From assembly GCA_963942565.1 (NCBI GenBank), contig OZ012699.1, positions 30,005,909 through 30,069,908 on the forward strand: a stretch of 64,000 bases of DNA, given 5' to 3'. The position numbers and the translations under genes are program-made. The stretch's first letter is position 1. Each line of letters opens with the position of its first letter. Below are positions 36,412 to 46,785 of this stretch, piece by piece. Source of the stretch: Maea johnstoni (taxonomy: Eukaryota; Annelida; Polychaeta; Spionida; Magelonidae). The notes below the pieces were generated by a model. The model was not told where the DNA came from. It searched no databases and worked only from the letters and a program-made list of their open reading frames with translations.

Positions 36412-36675
36412 GACAATGACTATAATAATAATAATGATAATAATAATAAAAATAATAATAATAATAATGATAATGATAATAATAATAATAATGATAACAA
36501 TAATAATAACAACAATGATAATAATAATGAAATATTTGATAACAATAATTATAATAATCATGATTATAATAATAATGATGGTAAAAATTATAATGATAAT
36601 ATCAATAAGAGTAAATAAGGGAAGTTTGATGTCAATAATAATAATGACAATAACAATGATAATAATAATAACAAT
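36412..36675. repeat. AAT/GAT trinucleotide repeat
   Basis: Imperfect (AAT)n mixed with GAT and AAC triplets. It gives long Asn-rich or Ile-rich frames on both strands that are not genes. Confidence 0.9.
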
Positions 36676-36679
36676 TGAA

Positions 36680-37984
36680 TTATAATGATTTATATGCTTA
36701 GTATTAGTATTGTCTGGTTTTATTTGAGTCATAATGAAATATGATCACCACCAAACAAGGTGAATACCAATGTCAATTTGAAAGTATTTATACTTTTAAA
36801 TAGAGACCATCTTACATTGAATCCCAGAATAAATCAAGTTTGCTTTATTCAAAGACCCTGTTTGATGTGTTCTTATTTTCTTATCATAGATTGTTTAAAT
36901 TCAATAAATGCCCCCTTTAAACCTTAAAAGAGAATCATTTCAGATTCCCCTAGATCCAGGTATCTAACCTAAAAGATGCAGGATGTTTCATGCCTATCAG
37001 TCTTGTTCAACCGGTGTCCCATAGTAATTGTAGCTGTGATGAGTAGGGGTTGCAGATGGTAAAGATTACGAAAACGACTTAACAGAAGTGTCTAACATAT
37101 TCATCTGACTGCTTTAAATTCTCTTCTGGCCTTTATAGACACCAAGGAAAGGAAGCAGACACTATACAGGGCCTAAAAGTTCTCCAATGCCAGTTTTTCC
37201 ACAGATAAATACATTTTTCCTTCAAATATTTTTCAGGTTCTTCTTTTGTTCACTATATATATGTATTCTCCTAACTAAGATATATTTGGGTTACAAGGAT
37301 ATTGCCAATCTGGCCTAAATGCAAGACCACAACTACATTGAGGTACACAGCAGTTTACCATGCTGGACCTGTTGTCAAGCACTTGTTTAGGTACTCAGCC
37401 TCGCTTTGAATACAATATGGCCGAACTGTGCATAGAGCCTATAATGTCTTGGCAGGCGCTCGAGTGAAAATAAAACTGATCTCTGGATGCGGTAATGGGT
37501 TCTTGTGTCTCAGACGGCAAATATAATGCACTGACTAGCTCTTCCGTGAGCATAAACACACTATCCAAAACATACATTGAGTAGGTTAGGGGCACTTTTA
37601 ACACTGAATCTTGATTAATTAGTTTGTTGATGATAGGGTGTCCCGCATGGACCTCAATGACAATGAATTTTCAGGAATTGGAGCGTTGCATTGGCTATTT
37701 CCTCGCATTTCTGAGTAATGCGATGGCCGATCTTAATAAAATTTAGATTTCCTTAAAGTTTGGCTACGTTCCGTGGACAAATTCCGTTATTATTCTATGG
37801 TAACGAAATCACTTAGTTGTGAAGTACATTGTATCTTGGTTACAGTATCTCTTGGTTACGAGATCTCCTGATTTCGCTTTTGAGGGCTCGAAAGTCGAAG
37901 CTAGTTTTTGCAATATCAACTAGCCTGGGGCCAGCAGTTCACCTTTAGTGTCGCGTTTTGAGTAATAGAGTAGGTCACAGCCAT
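36680..37984. other. Spacer, no gene seen
   Basis: The segment 37424-37475 matches the reverse complement of part of 35240-35310 (shared CTGTGCATAGAGCCTATA and TCTTGGCAGG). A minus frame at 37604-37395 has no recognised domain. Confidence 0.3.
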
Positions 37985-38285
37985 GGTGAAGGAAAAGTTT
38001 ATGGCAAAAGTAATATGGGAAAGATTTATGGGAAAAGTTTATGGCAAAAGTAATATGGAAAAAGTTTATGGCAAAAGTAATATGGGACAAGTTTATGGCA
38101 AAAGTAATATGGGAAAAGTTTATGGCAAAAGTAATATGGGTAAAAGTTATGGCAAAAGTAATATGGGAAAAGTTTATGGCAAAAGTGATATGGGAAAAGT
38201 TTATGGCAAAAGTAATATGGGAACAGTTTATGGCAAAAGTAATATGGGAAAAGTTTATGGCAAAAGTAATTCGTAAAAAGTTTAT
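37985..38285 (+). repeat. 27 bp minisatellite
   Basis: About eleven copies of a 27 bp unit, TATGGCAAAAGTAATATGGGAAAAGTT. As 27 is a multiple of three, two frames stay open and encode nine-residue repeats (MAKVIWEKF or YGKSNMGKV). No splice signal or other exon supports translation. Confidence 0.85.
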
Positions 38286-38379
38286 GAAATGTTGGAAATA
38301 TCTTGATTGATATGAGCTTTATATTTGTGACACATTTAAACCAGGAGTCCTAAAAGCACTGAACTCATGTAGGTTTAAC

Positions 38380-38700
38380 CATGGTTTTAGCCAGCAGGGC
38401 GTCTGGGTGCCTTTTTGGAAACCCAAACCCTTAAAAAGAACCCCTCAGGACACCCAAATTCTTTTGTGTGGGATTTCTAATAATCTAAATCTCAAGATTA
38501 TAATTGATTTTTTTTCATCTCCTTATAATTCCCATGACATTGTTTAATTAAATGGTATCATTACTTATTTTGATGAATTTATAAATGTTTATGGTTGAAA
38601 TATGAGTATATTGTGTGTCCCCCTTAAAAACTTGGACGCCAAAAAAATTTTAAACTGCCAATTTTAGGCACCCAGTTTCTAAATCCTGGCTAAGACACCG
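38380..38700. mobile_element. hAT-like MITE, 8 bp target duplication
   Basis: Ends CATGGTTTTAGCC and GGCTAAGACACCG are flanked by GGTTTAAC (38372-38379) and GGTTTGAC (38701-38708), 7 of 8 identical. Related copies lie at 39097-39391, 46100-46398 and 48100-48372. The 8 bp duplication and terminal pattern fit hAT elements. Confidence 0.7.
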
Positions 38701-38858
38701 GGTTTGACCATGTCTTTATATCCTAAATCTTTACTAACAATAACTTGACTTATATAATCTTTTTAGTAGAGGTGGTCACAATGACCAAGGGGAGGTGGCC
38801 ATAATGACCAAGAAATTGGCCATCTTGGTAGGTGGCCATTCTTGGAACACTTGACCAA

Positions 38859-39096
38859 TGGCATAAAAAATTAAACCTGTTGCAAAATTGTCATTTTGCA
38901 ACAGATCTAAACAAGTAGAACATATTTTGATGGTTCTAGATAAAGATCTAAACCACAGTTTCTAAACCGTATTAGAATTGATCCACAGGAAGGTGAGTCA
39001 CAAAGTTACGACTTAGCATGTAATCCCCGATGAAAGGAAATTCTACTGTAGAAAGATTTTCAGAAGGGCAGGAGGTTGTTTATTTACTGTTACATC
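38859..39096 (+). repeat. Dispersed, diverged 204 bp satellite monomer
   Basis: Matches to the 1.4-9.3 kb satellite include ACCTGTTGCAAAATTGTCATTT, CAACAGAT, and CCGTATTAGAATTGATCCACAGG. Part of it (38936-39096) is repeated at 39391-39547 beyond the MITE. Confidence 0.6.
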
Positions 39097-39391
39097 CAGG
39101 GTCTTAGCCAGGAATTAGAAACTGGGTGCCTAAAATTGGCCATTGTAAAATTTTGGGGTGTCCAAATTTTTAAGGGGGATCACAATATACTAATATTTCA
39201 ACCATAAACATGTATAAATTCATCAAAATAAGGCATGATATCATTAAACAATGTCATGGGAATTATAAGGAGATGAAAAAATTCAATTATAAGCTTGAGA
39301 TTGGGATTTTTAGAAATTCCACATAGAAATATTTGGGTGTCCTGAGGGGTTCTTTTTAAGGGTTTGGGTGTCCAAAAAGGCTAAGACCATG
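39097..39391. mobile_element. hAT-like MITE copy
   Basis: This copy runs from CAGGGTCTTAGCC to GGCTAAGACCATG, same family as 38380-38700 in opposite orientation. The sequence on its left (38936-39096) is repeated on its right (39391-39547), so the locus looks like a ~160 bp duplication with the MITE at the join. Confidence 0.65.
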
Positions 39392-39547
39392 GATAAAGAT
39401 CTAAACCACAGTTCCCAAACCGTATTAGAATTGACCCACAGGAAGGTGAGTCACAAAGTTACGACTTTGAAAGCATGAGAAGAGATTCTACTGTAGAAAG
39501 ATTTTCAGGAGGGCAGGAGGTTGTTTATTTACTGTTACATCTCAGGG
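39391..39547 (+). repeat. Duplicate of 38936-39096 (satellite-derived)
   Basis: Shared GATAAAGATCTAAACCACAG, GGAAGGTGAGTCACAAAG and GGGCAGGAGGTTGTTTATTT in the same order as the left copy. The next ~430 bp to the following element show no gene. Confidence 0.65.
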
Positions 39548-39985
39548 TTTGACTTTCCCAGGGGCATATGCCCCTAGATTTTGCTGTGGGGCCCATAATA
39601 ATATATATGATAACCAGAAATCCTGTTTTGATCACTTGTTTTTAATTAAAAGACCTTTTCGGGCCCCTAGCCTGAAAACTAAGTGTCAGACCCTGCATCT
39701 GTAGTGATCAACAGTAATGTATACAATTGACTTTATTGCTATCTGGAGACTGTACATCTTCACACTAAGGCATGATATTGCATCTTAAAGGAAATATCAA
39801 TATCATCTTGTGTCACAAAAAGTTTTAAGATGTTGTCTGACTTCATGGAAAGGGAATGTTTTCAGACATGCCATTCAAAAAGAACAGGCCATATTTACAT
39901 AGCGAAGTGTTTTCCAACTCAGTAATTAGTGCAGGTATTTAGGAAGTAAACAAAACAAAACTGGCTTTCACATCAGTTTACTTAC

Positions 39986-40185
39986 CAGGGCACGACGTTA
40001 ACTTTTACAGTGACTTGCCCCATAGGGCAAGTGAGATTCAGTTTTCACCTGCCCTACTCCAACTTCCACTTGCCCTTGAAAAATTGTATATACTAATTTT
40101 ATAATATTTTATTTAAAACCAAGTAGAACATGGCTCTGGCATGTGAAAGCATATTTTCTAGGACAAGCACCAATGTCGAGCCCTG
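39986..40185. mobile_element. CAGGG-ended MITE with 5 bp duplication CTTAC
   Basis: Ends CAGGGCACGACGTTAAC and ATGTCGAGCCCTG, with CTTAC on both sides (39981-39985, 40186-40190). The interior repeats TTGCCC/GGGCAAG motifs. It appears to be in the same terminal family as 53836-54190. Confidence 0.65.
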
Positions 40186-40660
40186 CTTACCTCTCTTCTA
40201 ATCACCGAGGTTGACATAAAAAAAAAGGTCTGGGAAACTAACAAGCAAGATGTGGTTCAAAGCAGGGACTTAGCCATTGCCCTTCGTGCATGTCTTTTCG
40301 ACAAGCTATTTCCTGAAAACCTCCTCTATGGACAGGCAAAAACTTCTATGAAGAATTTTCAATTTTGACTGTTTGGGGGAAATAGCCAAATATTTTCCTA
40401 ACAAACCATCTTCTAGGACATAGCTGAAGAGTAAATTGACCTAATTGACACAATAGGCTATCATATGTAAGCAATCAATAAGATTACTACAAAACTAATG
40501 TAAAAGGAATTGAAAATTTAAATGCAATAACATATTCTAGGTGCAGAATCAAAAATCCAGGCGCATATGAGCCCATTACTAAAGGCGAACCCTGAAATAA
40601 GGATCTCCTAATCTTAATCGTTACATTTTAATGTATATATTGAACATGTTTTTCTCTTTT
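40186..40660. other. Spacer upstream of an exon
   Basis: No gene is seen. A GGCGAACCCTG end at about 40579-40590 matches the CAGGGTTCGCC start at 21704 and may mark an eroded element. Confidence 0.3.
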
Positions 40661-40664
40661 GCAG

Positions 40665-40810
40665 GCTGTCAGGAGGAATTGGACATGAGGCAAGACCTCA
40701 TCATTTTCTTCCAAAACTGCAACTTTGAGAAGGGTGCTTGTCTTGGACTACTCAGCTTTGGGAGTAAAGTGCACATTAACAAGATAAATGAAATGGTGAA
40801 CAGAAAATGA
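40665..40810 (+). CDS. Candidate terminal exon of an unidentified gene
   Basis: A strong acceptor (TTTTTCTCTTTTGCAG) ends at 40664. From there a frame with two leading bases runs 48 codons to TGA 40808-40810. The peptide contains CQEELDMRQDLIIFFQNC and GACLGLLSFGSKVHINK, with a helical, non-repetitive character. This looks like the last coding exon of a plus-strand gene whose other exons are not recognised here, or lie outside the window. A piggyBac-like MITE starts 22 bp after the stop, so it would be in the 3' UTR. The zinc-finger gene begins 330 bp downstream and is in a different frame. Confidence 0.45.
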
Positions 40811-40831
40811 CATTGTTGGTTACACAATTAG

Positions 40832-41036
40832 CCCTTCCAATGCTAAGGCTACTTTCGTCCAATGCACAAAAAAGCATAAAATTATGAAAATCTTCTTAAC
40901 CCTGTCATGTTGGTATTCATCAGAAAGCTCTCGCTGAGTACACTCAGATGAGTACCCATTTGCCAGGGTTTCAGTCATTTTTCAGGGTTTTGGCATCATT
41001 TTGTATTGGCCAAATTAGCCAGCAGCAGCATAAGGG
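40832..41036. mobile_element. piggyBac-like MITE (group B)
   Basis: Begins CCCTTCCAATGCT and ends AGCATAAGGG, with TTAG on both sides (40828-40831, 41037-41040), a variant of the TTAA target. Full copies also at 48554-48758 and 60822-61029. Confidence 0.7.
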
Positions 41037-41141
41037 TTAGAATGAAGTAAGTTATGTGCTAATTGGTGTTGACTGCAGTTTAACAAGAGAGGAAATCAGA
41101 GCTCATCTATTTGATAAAAAGAGTCCCGCAAAGCAAGAAAC

Positions 41142-43283
41142 ATGTCTCTCAAACCTAAACAGCTGGAAATACATATGATCACCCACACAGAGGAAAGACC
41201 ATACCAGTGTGATATTTGTGATAAGACATACAAGACACGTTCTCACCTGAAAGAGCATATGCTGACCCACTCAGAGGAAAGACCTTACCAGTGTGATATT
41301 TGTGATAAGACATTTAAGAAACGTTCTCACCTGAACGAGCATATGCTGACCCACACAGAGGGAAGACCTTACCAGTGTAATGTATGTGAAAAGGCTTTCC
41401 GAACATCTCGATGGCTAAAGGAGCATATGAAAGTCCACACAGATCGTAGACCACCCAGATCACCCAGATCATACCAGTGTGATGTATGTGATAAGACCTA
41501 CAAGACATCTTTTTACCTGAGAGAGCATATCAGATTGCACTCTGGAGAAAAACCATATGAGTGTGAGATATGTGATAAGGCTTTTGTCTCGTCTTCCAGC
41601 CTGAAAAGTCACATAAAATCCCATACTAGCGAAAAAAAGCACCAGTGTGAGGTGTGTGACAAGAAGTTTACCACATATTCAAATCTGAAAGTACATGAAA
41701 GAACACACACTGGTGAAAAACCTTTGAAGTGTTTGGTGTGTGACAAAGCATTCAATACATCATACCATCTGACCATACATAAAAGAACACACACTGGAGA
41801 AAATCCACATAAGTGTGTGGTATGTGGCAAGGCATTCTCTTCATCAGCTTCTCTGACACTACACGAAAGAACACACACTGGAGAAAAGCCATATAAGTGT
41901 TTGGTGTGTGACAAAGCATTCTCTCAAGCAGGTTCTCTGACCTCACATAAAAGAACGCACACTGGAGAAAAACCATATAAGTGTTTGGTGTGTGACAAAG
42001 CATTCTCTGTATCAACACACCTGACCAACCATCAAAGAATACACACTGGAGAAAAACCACATAAGTGTGATATATGTAGGAAAGCATTTTCAGACCGTTC
42101 TACACTGGGCAGACATAAACGGACCCACACTGGGGAAAGACCATTTCAATGTGACAAATGTGGTAAAGCATTCTCACGTAGCTGTTTTCTAGCCCGTCAT
42201 ATTAAAACACACACAGGGGAAAGACCTTACCAGTGTGACGTATGTGACAAGGCATTCTATGAGTCGTCAGCTCTGAAGAAACATAAAGAAACTCATCTTA
42301 AGACAGGAAAGAAACGCCCGTTGAAAAGAAAAGCACCAGGAAAGAAAGGCCCGTTGAAAAGAAAAGCACCATCCCGTTGGAGGGATGAAACAAGCAGTGA
42401 TGGGGATGAGACAATCAGTGATGTGGTATCTAGTGATGAAGAAAGCAGTGATGTGGTATATGATGATGAAAGCAGTGATGAAACAATTATTGATGAGAAA
42501 ATCAGTGAGGAGGAAAATGATGATGAGGCAGTTACTGAAGAGGAAAATAATGATGAGGAAAATAATGAGGCAGTTACTGAAGAGGAAAATAATGATGAGG
42601 CAGTTACTGATGAGGAAAATAATGATAAGGCAGTTACCGAGGAGGAAAATAATGATGAGGCAGTTACCGAGGAGGAAAATGATGATGAGGCAGTTACTGA
42701 TGAGGAAAATAATGATAAGGCAGTTACCGAGGAGGAAAATAATGATGAGGCAGTTACCGAGGAGGAAAATAATGATGAGGCAGTTACTGATGAGGAAAAT
42801 AATGATAAGGCAGTTACTGAAGAGGAAAATAATGATGAGGCAGTTACTGGTGAGGAAAATAATGATAAGGCAGTTACCGAGGAGGAAAATAATGATGAGG
42901 CAGTTACCGAGGAGGAAAATAATGATGAGGCAGTTACTGATGAGGAAAATAATGATAAGGCAGTTACTGAAGAGGAAAATAATGATGAGGCAGTTACTGA
43001 AGAAGAAAATAATGATGAGGCAATTACTGAGGAGGAAAATAATGATGAGGCAGTTACTGAAGAGGAAAATAATGATGAGGCGGTTACTGAAGAGGAAATT
43101 GATGAGGAGAAAAGTAATGAGAAAGTGAGTGATAAGGAAAAGTTGAGGAAATTGATGATGAGGAAATTAAATGATGAAATAGTTAATGATGAAACAGTTA
43201 GTGGTAAAACAATTTGTGATGAGAAAGTTGGTGATGAGGAAAATGATGAGAAAGTTGATGATGAGGAAAATAGTGATGATTAA
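41142..43283 (+). CDS. C2H2 zinc-finger protein with acidic repeat tail
   Basis: The 713 aa product is a probable nuclear DNA-binding protein. A half finger (HMITH) is followed by 13 complete C2H2 fingers from about residue 21 to 390 (pattern C-x2-C-x12-H-x3-H, mostly joined by TGEKP-type linkers; an 11-residue insert, TDRRPPRSPRS, separates fingers 3 and 4). Next comes a basic doublet of PLKRKAP (about 400-420), a possible nuclear localisation signal. Then follow some 290 acidic residues built on AVTEEENNDE, a 30 bp DNA repeat in about 18 copies, partly arranged as 90 bp triplets. The start is the first ATG after in-frame TGA and TAA codons about 20 bp upstream. An AATAAA lies at 43630-43635. 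No KRAB, BTB or SCAN domain is present. The acidic tail might act as an activation or chromatin-binding region; that is inference. Confidence 0.85.
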   Translation: MSLKPKQLEIHMITHTEERPYQCDICDKTYKTRSHLKEHMLTHSEERPYQCDICDKTFKKRSHLNEHMLTHTEGRPYQCNVCEKAFRTSRWLKEHMKVHTDRRPPRSPRSYQCDVCDKTYKTSFYLREHIRLHSGEKPYECEICDKAFVSSSSLKSHIKSHTSEKKHQCEVCDKKFTTYSNLKVHERTHTGEKPLKCLVCDKAFNTSYHLTIHKRTHTGENPHKCVVCGKAFSSSASLTLHERTHTGEKPYKCLVCDKAFSQAGSLTSHKRTHTGEKPYKCLVCDKAFSVSTHLTNHQRIHTGEKPHKCDICRKAFSDRSTLGRHKRTHTGERPFQCDKCGKAFSRSCFLARHIKTHTGERPYQCDVCDKAFYESSALKKHKETHLKTGKKRPLKRKAPGKKGPLKRKAPSRWRDETSSDGDETISDVVSSDEESSDVVYDDESSDETIIDEKISEEENDDEAVTEEENNDEENNEAVTEEENNDEAVTDEENNDKAVTEEENNDEAVTEEENDDEAVTDEENNDKAVTEEENNDEAVTEEENNDEAVTDEENNDKAVTEEENNDEAVTGEENNDKAVTEEENNDEAVTEEENNDEAVTDEENNDKAVTEEENNDEAVTEEENNDEAITEEENNDEAVTEEENNDEAVTEEEIDEEKSNEKVSDKEKLRKLMMRKLNDEIVNDETVSGKTICDEKVGDEENDEKVDDEENSDD
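42490..43110 (+). repeat. 30 bp coding minisatellite in the zinc-finger gene
   Basis: GCAGTTACTGAAGAGGAAAA plus TAATGATGAG repeats with few changes. Variants DEENNDK, EEENNDE and EEENDDE recur in an order suggesting 90 bp higher-order units. Copy number is likely to vary between individuals. Confidence 0.85.
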
Positions 43284-44203
43284 TTTGATGATGAGAAAAA
43301 TAATGATGAGAAAGTTGATATGGAAAGTAATGATGAAAAAAGTAAGTTATGAAGAAAATGATGAAAGAATTGTTGATGGGAAAGTTGAAGATCAAGAAAA
43401 GTAGTGATGCAACAATTATTGATTGGTTATCAAGGGAAGAGGACAATTCCTATGTCTTACACATCAAGTGGTGCACTCACAGTCCCTTGATTCTAGTGGT
43501 GGGACAATTCATCGGAAGCTCGAAGCTCGGAAATTACGAGCTGATGACATTTTTATATAGCCACATTCTTCCAATGCATGTGTGGCCTAGCGATGGCCAA
43601 AACGTCCAAATTTGCACCAGATTTCCTGAAATAAAATGCTTTTTCTTAAGTCTCCGTGTTAGATGTGTATTACGCCATTTTCTGGTGCACCAATGCTCAA
43701 TGCCGTGGCACACCGTATGTGTGCTTAGCATGTGCCGGCGTTTGTCGCGGCATAATTTTCTTCTAAATCGTCCGCCTCAAGATCTTGTCAATGTGGCCGT
43801 AAAACTCAATATTGACTCGAGTTTTGGTCGCTAGATTTGCCGAGCACTCGAGTTCATGTATTTGGACCGAGTCACAGCACTACTTGATTCAGTGAAATTG
43901 ATCTTGAACTCATGGTGAAGATACCATAGGCCAGACCAGTTAGATTTGTGGTCCAAAGGATTTCTTTTTGCTTTCTGAAATTGTCTATAATCCCAAAGAA
44001 AAAATCAGTTACACTCAAAAGCTGCAAATGTCAATTCTTACATGTTGAAACATTCAACTGATCTGGTATAATTGGATTCAGGTGAGTCATGTATTCAATC
44101 TATGTTCACAAGTTTAACAAATGATCAAAACAATCATCCTCATAACTTTCTGCCTTAGAATAATTGAATTAGAATGTGATATTACAATCTAGAATTTTTC
44201 TTA
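43284..44203. other. 3' flank of the zinc-finger gene
   Basis: The first ~120 bp continue the GATGATGAG-type low-complexity sequence after the stop. AATAAA at 43630 is a possible polyA signal. A 161-codon frame overlapping 43349-43834 begins in the repeat and has no domain. No other gene is seen. Confidence 0.4.
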
Positions 44204-44378
44204 CAGGCAACTCTGCTTAATACGGACATGTGTAATCCGGATTTTCGTCGAAACCGAACAGATTTGAATGTCCCAGTTCCTTTTTATACATATAATTCCT
44301 ATACGCATAATCCATATTTTGCCTAATCCGGACAGAAATTTAGGGTCCACATCAGTCCGTATTAAGCAGAGTTGCCTG
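44204..44378. mobile_element. Tigger/pogo-like MITE
   Basis: Perfect terminal repeats CAGGCAACTCTGCTTAATAC and complement, 175 bp in all, flanked by TA (44202-44203 and 44379-44380). CAGGC ends with a TA target fit the pogo/Tigger branch of Tc1/mariner. Confidence 0.75.
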
Positions 44379-44944
44379 TATTATTATTTTACCATTACAT
44401 GGTTGGCGAGACCTCCCAGTGATATCCCGTGGCCTAATGTCTGAGAATAATTGTCACCAAAAAAAACCTACAATCTATCATTTTTATTTCATTTTCGCAA
44501 AACATGGTTGGCTAAATATGCCAGGGGTCCCCCTCCGGCCTAATGGGTACAATATACCTGGCTCCCAACTACAGTTCCCAGGTTCAAGTCAAAAAAGAGA
44601 AGGGAATTTCTTCCCGGTTCTGGGTTACAATCTCCTAACAATGTGACTATTGTTGAAAGGGAAGTGAAAACCCATTCCTTCTTTCTTTCTCCAATAAGAC
44701 ATCAAATAAAATTGGGCCAACCTCATATCATTATGGTTTCTAAATTGAATACATCATTGTTGATTTTAAGAGTCATTGAATCTATGCCTTTCATATAATA
44801 ATTGGTATCTATTTGGCAAATCTATCCTCCTAAGTATTTGTCAGCTGGAGAGGTTTGATGATGAATAGCTGACCTGCCATGGTAAGAAGTAGGGGTCTCA
44901 AGATTTCAGGGCTCTCTCCCATATCTGCACATGCGGTCAGATAA
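44379..44944. other. Spacer, no gene seen
   Basis: Mixed sequence without exon signals or recognisable repeats. Confidence 0.3.
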
Positions 44945-45174
44945 GGCCTAAAAAAAGTTGTTTGTTTCCTGTAACCCTACCCTAACAAGTTTTTATTCAA
45001 AAAATCCCTACCCTAAAATATTTTTTTTCGCCCTCCAAACTCCCAATCAACAAAAAACATGCATAAAACACACATTTTTGACCAAAGAAATAATGCAAAA
45101 AAATATTTTTACCGACCTACCTACCCTATTTTTTTTCGGACCGTTACAGGAAACAAACAATTCTTTTTTAGGCC
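44945..45174. mobile_element. Harbinger-like MITE, reference copy
   Basis: This is a 230 bp element. Ends GGCCTAAAAAAAGTTGTTTG and CAATTCTTTTTTAGGCC form ~30 bp inverted repeats that also share TTTCCTGTAAC/GTTACAGGAAA. Flanks are TAA on both sides (44942-44944, 45175-45177). A 3 bp TWA duplication with GGCC ends is the signature of PIF/Harbinger. Five relatives lie in the window. Confidence 0.8.
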
Positions 45175-46099
45175 TAAGTATGAAGTAAGAGGGGGATTTC
45201 ATCTACATGGTTTCCAGAGCAGAAATTTCTTATCTTTTCATAACTTTTGCTTTTATTCATTGATCACCAACTTTGAACATTTTGTGTACATTGTTTTTTT
45301 CTGATGTATTTTCTGAGATGAAAAACTTCCATTATTTTGAATATTCTGTTAAGTGTACCTTTTCATCCTTCGCAGTAGAAATATTAGAGGATTTGTTAGT
45401 AATTGTACTGTTAGTAATGTATGTTTTTACAAGAAGTGTATTCAAATTCGATAATAAACCTTTTCCGTGGAATTAATGTTTGTTATCCTCTCATTTTGTA
45501 TCATTGGCTAGTGACATCAAGAAGTAAATCTCAGGTTCCTTGCTACTAAAGTTTGTTACAGGCCATAACATTGGAAATCGTAGTGAGATGTCTTCACACC
45601 AAGCACACTAGGGAACCTCAGTGGCTTACAGATAGAAACCTATTTAAACTATATATAGCCGTTCGAATCTGCAGTGAATTTTATTGTTTTACTACCGTAA
45701 ATTCTTGGAAATCTCGGTCACTACAATTCATTTACAAAATAATTACTGGGGAATTTCGCCCACCCCCGATTCATCCAAGGACACATTTCACCAAAAGTCG
45801 ACCACCAAGTAAATTTCATTGATATAAGAAAAAAACATTTAGATTTCCAAAGTTTGCGATTGATTTTAGATTATTAACGATCATTTCTAGTGCCCATATC
45901 CGCCAAAAGAAGATTGGTGCGAAACCGGAAGTAGGTATCATATTTCTGCGTGTAGAGTCGAATACAGCTTGGGCAGCGCCATTTCGAAATAAGACTTGTC
46001 AACAAGTATAATTCAATGCGTAACTGGTGTGGGCAGCAAGAATAAACAAGTAAACAACATGTACATGTTGACAGCAGACCAAGGCGTAATTTAGAAAGG
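45175..46099. other. Spacer with ETS-like site
   Basis: A possible promoter-like group at about 45912-45995: ATTGGTGCG, ACCGGAAGT (ETS type) and GCCATTTCG. A similar ACCGGAAGTAGGTAT lies at 46663, inside the inverted repeat at 46408-46785, so the site may be repeat-borne. No exon is recognised. Confidence 0.3.
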
Positions 46100-46398
46100 C
46101 AGGATTTAGAAACTGGGTGCCCAAAATTGGCAATTGTGAAATTTTGGGGCATCCAAATGTTTGAGGGTGACCACAATATACTCAGATTTCAACCATAAAC
46201 ATGTATGATATTATCAAATAAGGCATGATATCCTTATACAATGTCATGGGAATTATATGCAGATGATAAAGTTCAGTTATAGGCTTGAGATTGACATTTT
46301 AAGATATTCTTCACAAAAAGATTGGGTGTCCTGAGGGGTGCTTTTTAAGGGTTTGGGTGTCCAAAAAGATACTCGGACATCCTGCTGGCTAAGACTGA
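46100..46398. mobile_element. hAT-like MITE copy
   Basis: Matches 39097-39391 from GATTTAGAAACTGGGTGCC to TGCTGGCTAAGAC. The left end is degraded. Confidence 0.6.
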
Positions 46399-46407
46399 TA
46401 TAGTCTG

Positions 46408-46785
46408 TCTGAGCTAAGCTTGACAGACTGTTTTCCTTTTTTTGTTCCAAAAGTTTGTGATTGCCATCCAAACTTGGCAAACCTCTTTTCGGGCACGGAG
46501 TCCTATATCTATATACATACTTTCTATCTCAACTCCTTAAACTGGTGTCTCATTGTTAAAGTTGGCTATTGCCGACAGAAAAATATGAGTGATCTTGAGT
46601 GGAATTTTACAATTAATGGGAACCTCATGAGAAAAATCAGCATTTTAAAGAGTCACAGTTGAGACCGGAAGTAGGTATGTGTATATGGGACTCGGTGATC
46701 CAAAGAGGTTTACCAAGTCTGGATTGCAAAAACAAACTTTTAGTAACAATAAAAGAGGAAAAGACAGTCTGCTAAGCTTAGACAA
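46408..46785. mobile_element. Inverted-repeat element of ~375 bp
   Basis: Arms of ~130 bp match in reverse: the left has TAAGCTTGACAGACTGTTTTCC and GGCAAACCTCTTTTCGGG, and the right end contains their diverged complements. It looks like a fold-back MITE. The ends and duplication are not clear, and no coding sequence is seen. Confidence 0.5.

Noticed and set aside
36409-36732. Asn-rich and Ile-rich frames
   Set aside because: Pure trinucleotide repeat on both strands; no gene signals.
42385-43128. Second plus-strand frame (MRQLLKRKIM-type repeats) within the zinc-finger gene
   Set aside because: A frame-shifted reading of the 30 bp repeat; the fingers and the tail are continuous in the other frame.
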